Under the pieces are notes generated by a model, which saw only the letters and a list, made by a program, of their open reading frames with translations, was not told the origin of the DNA and ran no database searches. A stretch of 64,000 nucleotides of DNA from Paenibacillus sp. MAHUQ-63 (GTDB taxonomy: Bacteria > Bacillota > Bacilli > Paenibacillales > NBRC-103111). Position numbers and translations under genes: made by a program. Numbering within the stretch: position 1 is the first letter of the stretch; every line of letters starts with the position of its first letter. The stretch spans positions 62,001 to 126,000 of the forward strand of contig NZ_JARADB010000006.1 in the NCBI RefSeq assembly GCF_028765165.1. The letters are read 5' to 3'. This document shows positions 49,867 through 58,839 of the stretch, piece by piece.

Positions 49867-51690
49867 ATGAAGCTTTTACCGGGGAAAACAAGCAGTAGAT
49901 TAGCGATATGGCCCAGCAGCATACGTTACAAATGGATGCTGCTGTTGTTTCTATTCTCCCTTACGCCTCTGTTAGCGATGGGGTTTATTTCCTTTTCCAT
50001 TTCCAAATCGACGATCAATCAGAAGGCGACGGAGTACTCCGAGCAGTTGTTGAAGCAAACTGCCGATAATATTGATACCCGGCTGGGTATATACAAAGAT
50101 ATGATGATGCAAGTCGTGAATAATAATGAAATCGTTTCCATGCTGCGGACGTTAGATCGGGCGGACGGTACGCAGTACGATCTGGACAGCTTGTCGTTGA
50201 CGACGAAGCTGTCGACGATTATCGCCATCAATCAAGATTTCCAATCGATCTCGTTTCTGTCGGAGACGCATTACATCAAAGGCATCTATCGCTGGAGCGA
50301 CCGTTCTGCGGGCATCGTATCCCCGTTTCTCCAGACACTGGAGGACGGCAGCCATTTCCGCTGGTTCCCAACGCGGCTGGGTGCCTATGTCGATAGCCTG
50401 AATACGCAGAACGTGCATGTATTTTCGTTGGCCAAGCAAATTTATAAGATGTCCGACGACAGCCCTGTCGGCATCATCGCCGTGCTGGATATTCGCGAGG
50501 ACGTGTTGAAAGAGATCGTCAGCAAGGTGACGAAGAGCTCCTCCGATCTCCAAAGCTTCATCATCGACGAGCAAGGGCGAATCGTTTCTTATCCGGACAA
50601 TGGGTTCCTGGGCAAGAACGTGCGGGACGTGTTGGGTGAGCAGGGCTCCGCTCAATTGCTGCAAGCCACCGGCGAAACGTACGGGTTCCCGCTAACGCAT
50701 GCAGGCCAGCATTGGATTGTGGGCGCGAAGAAGCTGCATACGAACGGCTGGACCGTCGTGAATGTGATCTCGGAATCCATGCTGTACAAGGATTCCAATC
50801 GCATGCTGCAAATTATTATAGTGATTGCGCTGATTTGCATTGGATTCTCCATTGTAACGGCGCTGTTCTTGACCAATTCCATCTCGAAGCCGATTCTGCG
50901 AATGATTCGGTTGATGCGGCAGGTCATGTCAGGCGATCTCAGCGTACGGTTTCAAGCGAAGAGGCGAAACGACGAGTTTGATATATTGGGTGAAAATTTC
51001 AATTACATGGTATCCCGGCTGGATGAGCTTCTGAAAGCAGTCTATGAAGAGCAGAACGAGAAGCGCGTGGCTGAGCTGAAAGCGCTGCAGGCACAGATCA
51101 ATCCGCACTTTCTGTACAATACGCTGGATATTATCAAATGGACCGCTTTGCTGCAGAAGGCGAACAATGCAGCCGAGATGGTCAGCTTGCTGTCCCGGCT
51201 CCTGCGGATCTCTCTGGGCAAGGGAGAAGAGACCGTCACCGTCGAAGAAGAGATAGAACACGTCCAGTGCTATCTCGGTATTCAGAAATTCAGGTTTAAT
51301 TTCGATATCCAAACCTATTTTGACATCGACGATCGTGTCCGCAGATATAAAACGCCGAAGCTTATTTTGCAGCCGATTGTAGAGAATGCCATTCTGCATG
51401 CTTTCACCGACCGTGAATCCGGGGGAGACATTCATATCCGGTGCTCGCTTGAACCGGAGGGCTGCCTACGGTTCGTCGTAGCGGATAACGGTCGGGGGAT
51501 GGATGCCGTCCTCGTGAAGAGCTTGCAAGCGCCGCCTAAGGGGGCGACGGCGGATAAAATGGGCGGAATCGGCTTGGCCAATGTCGATGAGCGGATTAAG
51601 CTGATCTGCGGGAAGCCATACGGCCTAGACATCGAGAGCGCTATCGGAGCGGGAACGAGCATCGGGATCCGGCTTCCTGCGATAGAGTAG
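49867..51690 (+). CDS. YesM-type sensor histidine kinase
   Basis: A 607-residue membrane kinase. TM1 lies at about 22-45, a large extracellular dCache-type sensor at about 50-295, TM2 at about 310-333, and HAMP at about 333-385. The His_kinase domain has AQINPHFLYNTLDIIKW with phospho-His 414, and the ATPase has LILQPIVENAILHAF, DNGRGM and GGIGLANVDERI. It pairs with the AraC-type response regulator encoded 10 bases downstream. Set in a sugar ABC cluster, it probably senses the carbohydrate or its binding protein and induces the importer. AAAGGA precedes the ATG. Confidence 0.93.
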   Translation: MKLLPGKTSSRLAIWPSSIRYKWMLLLFLFSLTPLLAMGFISFSISKSTINQKATEYSEQLLKQTADNIDTRLGIYKDMMMQVVNNNEIVSMLRTLDRADGTQYDLDSLSLTTKLSTIIAINQDFQSISFLSETHYIKGIYRWSDRSAGIVSPFLQTLEDGSHFRWFPTRLGAYVDSLNTQNVHVFSLAKQIYKMSDDSPVGIIAVLDIREDVLKEIVSKVTKSSSDLQSFIIDEQGRIVSYPDNGFLGKNVRDVLGEQGSAQLLQATGETYGFPLTHAGQHWIVGAKKLHTNGWTVVNVISESMLYKDSNRMLQIIIVIALICIGFSIVTALFLTNSISKPILRMIRLMRQVMSGDLSVRFQAKRRNDEFDILGENFNYMVSRLDELLKAVYEEQNEKRVAELKALQAQINPHFLYNTLDIIKWTALLQKANNAAEMVSLLSRLLRISLGKGEETVTVEEEIEHVQCYLGIQKFRFNFDIQTYFDIDDRVRRYKTPKLILQPIVENAILHAFTDRESGGDIHIRCSLEPEGCLRFVVADNGRGMDAVLVKSLQAPPKGATADKMGGIGLANVDERIKLICGKPYGLDIESAIGAGTSIGIRLPAIE

Positions 51691-51700
51691 GAGGGACATC

Positions 51701-53254
51701 ATGTTTCGAGTTGTCATCGTGGAAGATGAATATATCGTCAGGTTCGGGATCCGGTCGATGATCGATTGGGAGAAGCTGGGCTTGACTGTCATCGGGGAGG
51801 CCTCCAACGGTCAAGAAGCTTTGGAGCTTATGAGCAAGGAGATGCCGGATATTCTGATTACGGATATCAAAATGCCGCTTATGGACGGAATCGCGCTCAT
51901 TACGGAGGTTCGCAAGCGGAATCCGCAGATGAAAATCCTCATCCTCAGCAATGTTGAGGATTTCGGTTATGCGAAGGAAGCAATCCGCTATGGGGTCTCG
52001 GAATATTTGATCAAATCCGACATGATGCCGCGGGACTTCGAGATGACCCTGTTGAAGGTGAAGGAAGCCATCGAGATCGCTGCACCTGACGGGGCGGTGC
52101 TTCAGGAGTTCCGGAAGGGGCCGGTGTGGAAGGAGAAGCTGCTACAGGAGCTGGCCGAAGGTGCGCAGCGGGAGACGGACCTTCTGCAAAGTGTTTGGAA
52201 GGGGGAGGAAGGCGGCTGGCTGTCCTTGCTCCATATTGGCAAGGACGCGCAAGCGCAGGGAACGGCAGACGAGCAGGCCCGCCTGCGCCTAGCGTTGGAT
52301 GGCTTGTTGACGGCGGAACGGCTCGTCTATGAGATGTTTACCGACCGTCAAGGGGAGATGAATGTCGTCTTATCGACAGCAGCGCCGTCAAGGCGGAGCC
52401 AGCAGGCAGTACGCGAGCTCGCCGAGACTTTCCTTGCGTCAGTCGGTCCGGGCTGCACGGTCGGGATCAGCGAGCCTTTCCGGGCATGGGCGGATCTGCA
52501 TGCTGCCTACGAACAAGCAAGGGCCGCAGTGAAGTACAAAATGTTCGTCGGAACCGGCAGAGCCATATGCTATGGCACGGACGATATGCCTGGGCGGGGC
52601 GAGGCTGGGGAGCCGATCAAAATCAGCATGCACCGTATACATTCCATGGTGTATGCGTTTCAGGCGAAGGAACTGCAAAGTTACTTGGAGGGGTTGTTCG
52701 GGCAATTAGCCGACCGCAAAGATTATGATCTCGTGCAAATTATTTCTCTAGAGCTTTTAATTATGCTGACGACATTATGGTCAGACGTCGCCAGCGATCA
52801 GCAAAGCATTTTGCTGCTGAAGAAGCAATATTTTGACGAGTTATCCAAATTAGAAACACTGAACCAGAGCAAAACTTGGTTCCTGGGCGCTTTCGACGAG
52901 CTGCTGCAGCATATGATTCACATCTATAACAGTGACCGCAACAGTATTATCAAGGCCGCGCAATACATTCAGATGAATTACCAACAGGAAATTTCCTTGC
53001 AGTCCATCGCTTCTCTCGTTCATTTGAGCAAAAATTATTTCGCTAATCTGTTCAAGAAAGAGATGGGGGAAAGCTTCCTTGAGCACTTGACGCGCATCCG
53101 CATTGAGAAGGCGAAGTCGCTGCTTGCGGGGGAGCTGAAGACGGCGGACATCGGCCATATGGTGGGCATTGCGGACCCGAAATATTTCTCCAAGGTGTTC
53201 AAAAAAATAACCGGGGTCTCGCCATCGGAATACAGAATACGCGCGAAGGGCTGA
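51701..53254 (+). CDS. YesN-type response regulator, receiver plus AraC HTH
   Basis: A 517-residue regulator. The receiver occupies residues 1-125, with VEDEY, phospho-acceptor Asp in DILITDIKMPLMDG (about residue 55) and Lys in YLIKSDM. A middle region of about 270 residues lacks a known domain, and the C-terminal AraC HTH pair covers about 415-515, with LVHLSKNYFANLFKKEMG and VGIADPKYFSKVFKKITG. TAGGAGG is 7 bases before the ATG. It is expected to switch on the ABC operon when phosphorylated by the YesM-type kinase next to it. Confidence 0.93.
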   Translation: MFRVVIVEDEYIVRFGIRSMIDWEKLGLTVIGEASNGQEALELMSKEMPDILITDIKMPLMDGIALITEVRKRNPQMKILILSNVEDFGYAKEAIRYGVSEYLIKSDMMPRDFEMTLLKVKEAIEIAAPDGAVLQEFRKGPVWKEKLLQELAEGAQRETDLLQSVWKGEEGGWLSLLHIGKDAQAQGTADEQARLRLALDGLLTAERLVYEMFTDRQGEMNVVLSTAAPSRRSQQAVRELAETFLASVGPGCTVGISEPFRAWADLHAAYEQARAAVKYKMFVGTGRAICYGTDDMPGRGEAGEPIKISMHRIHSMVYAFQAKELQSYLEGLFGQLADRKDYDLVQIISLELLIMLTTLWSDVASDQQSILLLKKQYFDELSKLETLNQSKTWFLGAFDELLQHMIHIYNSDRNSIIKAAQYIQMNYQQEISLQSIASLVHLSKNYFANLFKKEMGESFLEHLTRIRIEKAKSLLAGELKTADIGHMVGIADPKYFSKVFKKITGVSPSEYRIRAKG

Positions 53255-53286
53255 GATGGACGGATAGTGACGGGGGTGTATGCCTT

Positions 53287-54576
53287 GTGCTGTTTAAGCG
53301 GAGCGAAGGCTGGATTAGGGGTGTGTTGTGCGTAGGAGGACTGAGTCTCTTGGTTGCGGGATGCTCAGCTGCGCCGAATGCCAAGCCTCCGATCTCGCAG
53401 GAAGTGGTCCAGCCGGAGGAAATCTCCTTCTGGAATCCCTTTGGGGGCGGAGAAGGGGAGTTTGTGGAGCAGCTGATCCGAGATTTTAACGCTTCCCAGA
53501 CGTCGGTTTATGTCAAGCAGCTGCGATTGGAGTCCAATGAATACTATGTGAAGCTGAGTACGGCGCTGTCTTCAGGCAAAGGTCCGGATGTCGCCGTTGC
53601 GCATGTTGACCGTATATCGCCGTACATCAAAGCGAAGCAGATTATGCCGTTGGATGGATTGGCTGCAGAGACCGGGTTCCGGTTCGATGAGATTGAAAGC
53701 TCCAATGTCCAAAGCGTAAGTTATAACGGCAAGCCTTATGCGGTTCCTTTGGATACTCATTTTCATGTGCTTTATTACAATAAGGATATTTTGGGTAAAG
53801 CGGGTCTGCTGCAGACGGACGGCACCCCCATGCTTGGCGAGGCTACGCCGGAAGGCTTCGTTCGGATGCTGGAGCAGATCGCGGCCCGTGTGCCCGGGGT
53901 TCAGCCGATTGCCGTGAATACGCCGTACTTCCAAGAGCCGTTCCTGAATTTATATTATGAAGCGGGCGGCGACCTGCTCACGCCGGATATGTCCCGAGCG
54001 GCTATCCATAACGAGAAAGCGCTGCGGGTGCTAACCTTTTATCAAGAGCTGTATGCCAAACGCTTGGCCGATTTGAGTGACCGGACCCCGTGGGACTCTT
54101 TCCATAGCGGGAAGGCCGCCCTCTGGTTCGGCGGTGTCTGGGAAGCCGGGCATCATCTCAGCGAAAAATCGCTGCCGGTCGGGCTGATGCCGCTTCCGCC
54201 GATTTTCGGAAGCTCGGCGCACTGGGGCAGCTCGCATACACTTGTCGTCCCCAGTTATGTAACCAAAGAAAAACAGAAGGCAGCGATGGCCTTCATGTCT
54301 TATTTCTCGGAAACGGGCAGCATGCTCTGGGGACAGGCCGGACACGTTCCCGCCAACAAGGCGGTCTTGCAAAGCGCCGCATACCGGCAGCTCCCCTACC
54401 GCAGCATGTTTATAGAAGCCAAACAGGATGTGAAGTTTGCGCCGCGAACCGATAAGTACAGGGCGATTTTCACGGCGCTGTCGGAGGACCTGCAGAGCAT
54501 CGTACTAGGCGGGCTGGATCCTGAACAAGGTTTGGCCGCGCTGGAGAAGAAGATTAATGAGATTATCACGAACTAA
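53287..54576 (+). CDS. Carbohydrate ABC transporter binding lipoprotein 2 (paralog)
   Basis: A 429-residue lipoprotein with lipidated Cys 26 in LLVAGC. It is a close paralog of the protein encoded at 46665: shared blocks include VKQLRLESNEYY, KGPDVAVAHVDRISP, KPYAVPLDTHFH, NTPYFQEPFLNLYYEAGGDL, TPWDSFH and WGQAGHVPAN, with differences mostly in the linker and surface helices. The start is GTG at 53287, 8 bases after GGGGGTG. It follows the response regulator by 32 bases, so it belongs to the sensor part of the cluster. It may be a ligand-loaded co-sensor for the YesM-type kinase, or a second delivery protein with different affinity. Confidence 0.9.
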   Translation: MLFKRSEGWIRGVLCVGGLSLLVAGCSAAPNAKPPISQEVVQPEEISFWNPFGGGEGEFVEQLIRDFNASQTSVYVKQLRLESNEYYVKLSTALSSGKGPDVAVAHVDRISPYIKAKQIMPLDGLAAETGFRFDEIESSNVQSVSYNGKPYAVPLDTHFHVLYYNKDILGKAGLLQTDGTPMLGEATPEGFVRMLEQIAARVPGVQPIAVNTPYFQEPFLNLYYEAGGDLLTPDMSRAAIHNEKALRVLTFYQELYAKRLADLSDRTPWDSFHSGKAALWFGGVWEAGHHLSEKSLPVGLMPLPPIFGSSAHWGSSHTLVVPSYVTKEKQKAAMAFMSYFSETGSMLWGQAGHVPANKAVLQSAAYRQLPYRSMFIEAKQDVKFAPRTDKYRAIFTALSEDLQSIVLGGLDPEQGLAALEKKINEIITN

Positions 54577-54780
54577 GGTATGAGTCGGTGTGAGAATGGG
54601 CGATCTAATGGCAAGGATTGGGCGGCAAGCCGATACGTTTGCTCTTGCAGCATCTCCCATGTCACAATAGACTTGGAGTAGGAACATCATGATGGAGCTG
54701 CGGGTACGCGCATGGACCTAACATGCGCTTATCGTCGGAACAACGAATAGAGCAGCGTCCAAAGACTGGAGTGGGAGAAG

Positions 54781-55356
54781 ATGGACGTCAAAGAAGCGAT
54801 TCGTCATCGCCGCAGCATCGGGAAGGTTAAGCAGGATCCCGTTGACAAGGCGCTGATTGAAGAAATTTTGGAAGCGGGTACGTGGGCGCCGAACCACGCG
54901 CATACCGAACCGTGGCGGTTCTGGGTGATGACCGGCGAAGGCCGGGGGCTGCTGGGCAGAGGGTATGCCGACGTAGCGGCGGCAGAGGCGGATCCTGCCC
55001 TGCCGGCGGAGGAGCTGGCCAAGCTGAAGAGCGCTCAGGAGAAGAAAGCGTTCCGCGCGCCGGTCGTCATCGCGGTAGCCGTCACCCCGTCGGCAACGGC
55101 TGTTGTGCCGGAGGTGGAAGAATACGCGGCGGTGCATGCCGCGGTACAGAATATGATGCTGACCGCGCACGCACTCGGTTTGGGCACGATCTGGCGGACG
55201 GGCGCGCCGACCTACCATCCGAAGATGCGCGAAGCGTTCTCCCTCGAAGCGAAGGAGGAACTGGTCGGCTTCGTTTATATCGGCTACCCGGACATGGCGC
55301 CGCCGAAGGCATCCCGGAAGCCGTTCGCGGAGTCAACGCTTTGGGTTAGCGAGTGA
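54781..55356 (+). CDS. Nitroreductase-family flavoprotein
   Basis: A 191-residue FMN enzyme of the small nitroreductase group (YdjA/YfhC-like). It starts MDVKEAIRHRRSIGKV with the FMN-binding RHRRS, has WAPNHAHTEPWRFWV near residue 37, and GLGTIWRTGAP near residue 137. Such enzymes use NAD(P)H to reduce nitro or quinone compounds; natural substrate unknown. GGAGTGGGAG precedes the ATG. It stands alone: the 200 bases before it hold no clear promoter, and a terminator follows. Confidence 0.9.
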   Translation: MDVKEAIRHRRSIGKVKQDPVDKALIEEILEAGTWAPNHAHTEPWRFWVMTGEGRGLLGRGYADVAAAEADPALPAEELAKLKSAQEKKAFRAPVVIAVAVTPSATAVVPEVEEYAAVHAAVQNMMLTAHALGLGTIWRTGAPTYHPKMREAFSLEAKEELVGFVYIGYPDMAPPKASRKPFAESTLWVSE

Positions 55357-55370
55357 TTCACATCATAAAT

Positions 55371-55402
55371 AAGCCTCCCAACGGTGAATTGTTGGGAGGC
55401 TT
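55371..55402. terminator. Bidirectional terminator between the nitroreductase gene and psuG
   Basis: AAGCCTCCCAAC (55371-55382) pairs perfectly with GTTGGGAGGCTT (55391-55402). Confidence 0.88.
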
Positions 55403-55441
55403 GTTTGACGTTCCGTGCCAAGCGGGGATGTGCCTCTGGCA

Positions 55442-56353
55442 TTACTGCTTGAGCGCAACCGCGATTCTAGCGGCGGTTTGGGCGTTATGGTACACGAGCG
55501 CGATGTTCGTCTCCAGGCTGCGGCCCTCCGTTAGCTGCTTAATACGCGCGAGCAGGAAAGGCGTGACTTTCTTGCCGGTCACGTTCTGCTCTTTGGCTTC
55601 CGAGAGCGCCTGCTGGATGAAGCCTTCGATCTCGGTATGGTTCATGGCGGATTCCGCCGGAACCGGGTTGGCGATGACGGCGCCGCCGGCCAGGCCGAGC
55701 TCCCACTTCGTGCGGAGCATGGCCGCAACGTCCGCAGCTTCATCGAGGCGGAAGTCTACGCCGTAGCCGCTCTCGCGGGCATAGAAGGACGGGAACTCGC
55801 TCGTCTTGTAGCCGACCACGGGTACGCCGTGAGTCTCCAGGTACTCGAGCGTGCGGCCGATGTCGAGGATCGATTTCACGCCTGCGCAGACGACGGCGAC
55901 ATTCGTTTGCGCCAGCTCCGTCAAATCGGCCGAGACGTCCATCGACACCTCGCCTTCGCGGTGCACGCCCCCGATGCCGCCGGTAGCGAACACTTCGATG
56001 CCCGCCAGTGCAGCGCCGATCATCGTTGCGGCGACCGTCGTTGCGCCGATTTGGCCGGATGAGAGGATATACGGGAAGTCGCGGCGGCTGACTTTCTCCA
56101 CGTTCGGATTCGTCGCGAAAGCTTCGAGCTCCTGCTCGTTCAAGCCGATCTTGATCTTGCCGTCCATGATACCGATGGTAGCCGGAACAGCGCCGTTATC
56201 GCGGATGATTTGCTCGACCATTTTGGCCATTTCGATGTTTTGCGGGTAAGGCATCCCATGCGAGATGATAGTCGTCTCCAGAGCGACGACCGGTTTATTA
56301 TTCGCCAAAGCTTCTTTCACTTCATCTGTAAACGTTAAGTACGATGTATTCAT
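55442..56353 (-). CDS. psuG: Pseudouridine-5'-phosphate glycosidase
   Basis: A 303-residue enzyme that reversibly splits pseudouridine 5'-phosphate into uracil and ribose 5-phosphate. Signatures are [19 protein letters not shown] with the metal-binding Glu region, [20 protein letters not shown] with the active-site Lys/Asp area, [30 protein letters not shown] and [16 protein letters not shown]. It follows the kinase PsuK by 2 bases in the same operon, giving a complete pseudouridine degradation pathway. Confidence 0.95.
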   Translation of the reverse strand: MNTSYLTFTDEVKEALANNKPVVALETTIISHGMPYPQNIEMAKMVEQIIRDNGAVPATIGIMDGKIKIGLNEQELEAFATNPNVEKVSRRDFPYILSSGQIGATTVAATMIGAALAGIEVFATGGIGGVHREGEVSMDVSADLTELAQTNVAVVCAGVKSILDIGRTLEYLETHGVPVVGYKTSEFPSFYARESGYGVDFRLDEAADVAAMLRTKWELGLAGGAVIANPVPAESAMNHTEIEGFIQQALSEAKEQNVTGKKVTPFLLARIKQLTEGRSLETNIALVYHNAQTAARIAVALKQ

Positions 56354-56355
56354 AA

Positions 56356-57462
56356 TCAGTTCTCGTCTCCTTCAGATAAGTTCATAATCGTGTGCTGAAG
56401 CCGCTCTTCCGTCAGCTCGCGGGCGACGGATTGATCGGTTTGAAGCGTGATATGCGCTGCGGCAAGACCGTATGCGCAGGAGTCCATGTAGCTGAGCCCG
56501 CGCATCACGCCGTAAGCGAGACCGGCGACGAAGGCGTCCCCTGCGCCTGTAACCTCCACGACCTTGGTCGGAATTGGCGCGAACATCTTCTCGCCTTCCT
56601 CACCGGCATATAGGACACCTTCACTGCCAAGCGTAAGGAAGACATGGCGGACACCACGGCCGCGAATTGCGCCGGTGATCCGGCTGTAATCGCGGCTGCC
56701 TCCCGGCGTCATGCCCGCCAACTGGCAGGCTTCCTCCAGATTGGGGAAGATCGCCGTAACGCCATGCAGATCGGGCGGTAGTTTCTTGGCCTTCTCCGAG
56801 GACACCGGATCGATGAACAAGGGCAGGTTGTCCGTCTTGCATCGTTCCATCAAGTCACTGAGCGTCTCGGCAGGTAAGTTGGTATCTGCGATCACCAACC
56901 GGGATGAGGCGACATGCGGCCACTTATCCCGCAGCAGGGCGGGCGTAAATTTATCGTAGATGTCCATATTGGCAAAAGCCAGGAACATTTCGCCGGAAGC
57001 ATCCAGCAGCGCGGTGTACGTTCCGGTGTTCTCGCCTTGGAGCACAATCGCCTGACTGACGTCGACGCCGCGCTTCCTCGTTTCTTCCAATACCCATCCG
57101 CCCGCTTTGTCATCGCCTGTTACCGTCAGCAGCGCGGTCTGGCAAGCAAGCCCTGCCAACGTTTCGGCGATATTCCGCGCAACGCCTCCGCACGATTCCG
57201 ACACGGTGACGGGGTTGGAAGACGCCAGCCGGATAGGCTGTTTGCTGGCCGCTTTGCTGTCCAGATTCGCGCCGCCGATGCACGTGATCGTCTTGTCGTC
57301 GGCAGTCACATAAGCGCGTCCGCGGATCGTCCCTTTCTTGGTTAAGGCGGCGATATACCCGGCTACAGCCGAGCGCGAGATGCCGATGCTAGCAGCCATT
57401 TCATGTTGGGATATGAATGGATTTTGACGGATAAGCGCTAAAATTTGCTGTTCACGATCCAT
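56356..57462 (-). CDS. psuK: Pseudouridine kinase PsuK with N-terminal winged HTH
   Basis: A 368-residue PfkB/ribokinase-family enzyme fused to a DNA-binding head. Residues 1-55 form a winged HTH ([20 protein letters not shown], then [20 protein letters not shown]). The kinase part has [26 protein letters not shown] and the catalytic [15 protein letters not shown] near residue 310. It phosphorylates pseudouridine for PsuG. The fusion suggests that it also senses its substrate and represses its own operon; GGACA repeats upstream are candidate sites. AAAGGAG lies before the ATG. Confidence 0.92.
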   Translation of the reverse strand: MDREQQILALIRQNPFISQHEMAASIGISRSAVAGYIAALTKKGTIRGRAYVTADDKTITCIGGANLDSKAASKQPIRLASSNPVTVSESCGGVARNIAETLAGLACQTALLTVTGDDKAGGWVLEETRKRGVDVSQAIVLQGENTGTYTALLDASGEMFLAFANMDIYDKFTPALLRDKWPHVASSRLVIADTNLPAETLSDLMERCKTDNLPLFIDPVSSEKAKKLPPDLHGVTAIFPNLEEACQLAGMTPGGSRDYSRITGAIRGRGVRHVFLTLGSEGVLYAGEEGEKMFAPIPTKVVEVTGAGDAFVAGLAYGVMRGLSYMDSCAYGLAAAHITLQTDQSVARELTEERLQHTIMNLSEGDEN

Positions 57463-57500
57463 GCAATGGCTCCTTTCGATCGTTGACTATCTCTAGTTTA

Positions 57501-57541
57501 GGACAAATACAAACAAATGTCCATATAACAAACTTTTGTCC
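57501..57541 (-). promoter_or_regulatory. GGACAAA-type repeats upstream of psuK
   Basis: GGACAAA (57501-57507), ATGTCC (57517-57522) and TTTGTCC (57535-57541) form an inverted-repeat array, 40 to 80 bases before the psuK start. It is a candidate operator for the HTH of PsuK itself. Confidence 0.4.
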
Positions 57542-57555
57542 AAATTGACCAAATG

Positions 57556-57590
57556 AAAAGGAGCCTGCCCGGAAGGGGACAATGCTCCTT
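57556..57590 (-). terminator. Terminator of the 129-residue protein gene
   Basis: On the minus strand AAGGAGC pairs with GCTCCTT across an inner CCCCTTCCGGG-type stem, followed by UUU. Confidence 0.75.
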
Positions 57591-57597
57591 GTATGCA

Positions 57598-57987
57598 TTA
57601 TTCCGAATAAGACGTTTCCCTCCGGGAGCTGAGCCCAAGCAAACCCAACAGGCCGAGCAGCCCGATATAATGCCATCCGGACCAGTGTTTGTCTTTCGTC
57701 TCCTGCGTATGAACCATGAGAGCTTTCATGGATGTCGGCGGTGTAAGTCCGTAGGAAGCGGCGTGCTGATTCATGTTGTCCAGCTTTTTCAACCCGGCGT
57801 CTGCCCCCGGCATGCCGAACGGATTCGTTTGGAAAAAAGTAGGCGATCCCTGCTTCGCAGCCTCCCAACTTTCGGGCGTCGCGGCCATCTGTCGGTCGTG
57901 CGGATGCGTACGGTAATGATGAGCCCCGAGCAAGGCGGTTATGCAAAGGAAAGAAATCAAAGCAAGCTTCATAAATCGCGGAAACAT
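57598..57987 (-). CDS. Small membrane-linked protein with WGxxG-like C-terminus
   Basis: A 129-residue protein. An N-terminal signal or anchor covers about residues 4-24 (KLALISFLCITALLGA), a polar His/Pro/Met-rich middle follows, and near the C-terminus WSGWHYIGLLGLLGLLGL forms a Trp/Gly-Leu repeat like the WGxxGxxG sorting-type motif, ending in SSRRETSYSE. That motif-hydrophobic-Arg layout resembles protein-sorting tails, but it is only an analogy. The start is ATG 57987, 6 bases after GGAGGT, rather than the upstream ATG at 58002. Function unknown. Confidence 0.7.
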   Translation of the reverse strand: MFPRFMKLALISFLCITALLGAHHYRTHPHDRQMAATPESWEAAKQGSPTFFQTNPFGMPGADAGLKKLDNMNQHAASYGLTPPTSMKALMVHTQETKDKHWSGWHYIGLLGLLGLLGLSSRRETSYSE

Positions 57988-58090
57988 GATCCATACCTCC
58001 AAGATCTTGTTGAATAGTAGTCTGTAAAATGCAGGTATGGATATATTCCCCTATGCGCGGAAACTTATGTATGAGAGCCGGCTATTTTTA

Positions 58091-58708
58091 TTATTGATTA
58101 ATGAACTTCTCGAAAACAAAACCGAAATCTTTCACTTTGTACTGTTTGTGCGTGCTTACGAGCCACTCGAATGCGCCTTGGCTGACAGCTTTGAACTCTT
58201 CGGAAACCTTCTGCCCTTCGGTCTTATTCGTCCGGTTCAGGGTGGAAGAGGCGATTTCAATGCTTTGCTTCGCATAGTCGAGGAAATGTTCATTTTCCTG
58301 CGTAATATCGGCGATTTTGATCAGAGCTTTGTATAGATCCTTGAGTTCCTCAACATGCTTCTTATGCACATCGATCGTGAAGGGAACGGAGCCCAGCGCG
58401 AATTTGATTTCCACATCCAGATCCACGGTACCGGCCGTCTCCAGAGCGACCTGGGACACGGCATATTTGCTATAAGGGTAGCGGTGCAGCACGCGCTTCT
58501 TGCTGACTGCGCTTGTGCCGTCGAGATGAATAAGCGCCTGGTTCGTAAAGCAGTACTCATCCGATTTGGACTTAATCAGGAAGAAAATCTTCTCACTATC
58601 CTCATGCAGCACGTAATCGTCGGCATCCACCTTGTCGTAATTCTCAGGCTTGATAACGGATCCTACATCGCTTAATCCCAGAATATCTGCCGCTACTCTA
58701 CCGAACAT
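58091..58708 (-). CDS. yvbH: PH-domain protein YvbH
   Basis: A 205-residue cytoplasmic protein matching B. subtilis YvbH, with a bacterial PH domain in residues 1-125: FGRVAADILGLSDVGSVI, VDADDYVLHEDSEKIFFLIK, DEYCFTNQALIHLDGTSAVS and ETAGTVDLDVEIKFALG. The remaining 80 residues are helical and less conserved. The function is unknown; PH-like folds here may form oligomers. Start choice: ATG at 58708, 9 bases after GGAGAGG; the GTG at 58717 overlaps that site. It is a single gene in this window. Confidence 0.9.
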   Translation of the reverse strand: MFGRVAADILGLSDVGSVIKPENYDKVDADDYVLHEDSEKIFFLIKSKSDEYCFTNQALIHLDGTSAVSKKRVLHRYPYSKYAVSQVALETAGTVDLDVEIKFALGSVPFTIDVHKKHVEELKDLYKALIKIADITQENEHFLDYAKQSIEIASSTLNRTNKTEGQKVSEEFKAVSQGAFEWLVSTHKQYKVKDFGFVFEKFINQ

Positions 58709-58783
58709 TCGATCCACCCTCTCCTCAACAGTAATTAGGTATAGTACAAAATATGGAAACCATGCGAGTCCTATGCCCGATTA

Positions 58784-58826
58784 AAAAAAGAGCATAACGC
58801 TTCTGAAAAACGGAAGCATCATGCCC
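58784..58826 (-). terminator. Terminator of the Big_2 protein gene
   Basis: On the minus strand GGCATGATGCTTC pairs with GAAGCGTTATGCTC (one internal loop), followed by seven U. Confidence 0.8.
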
Positions 58827-58839
58827 TATAATAGACTGC

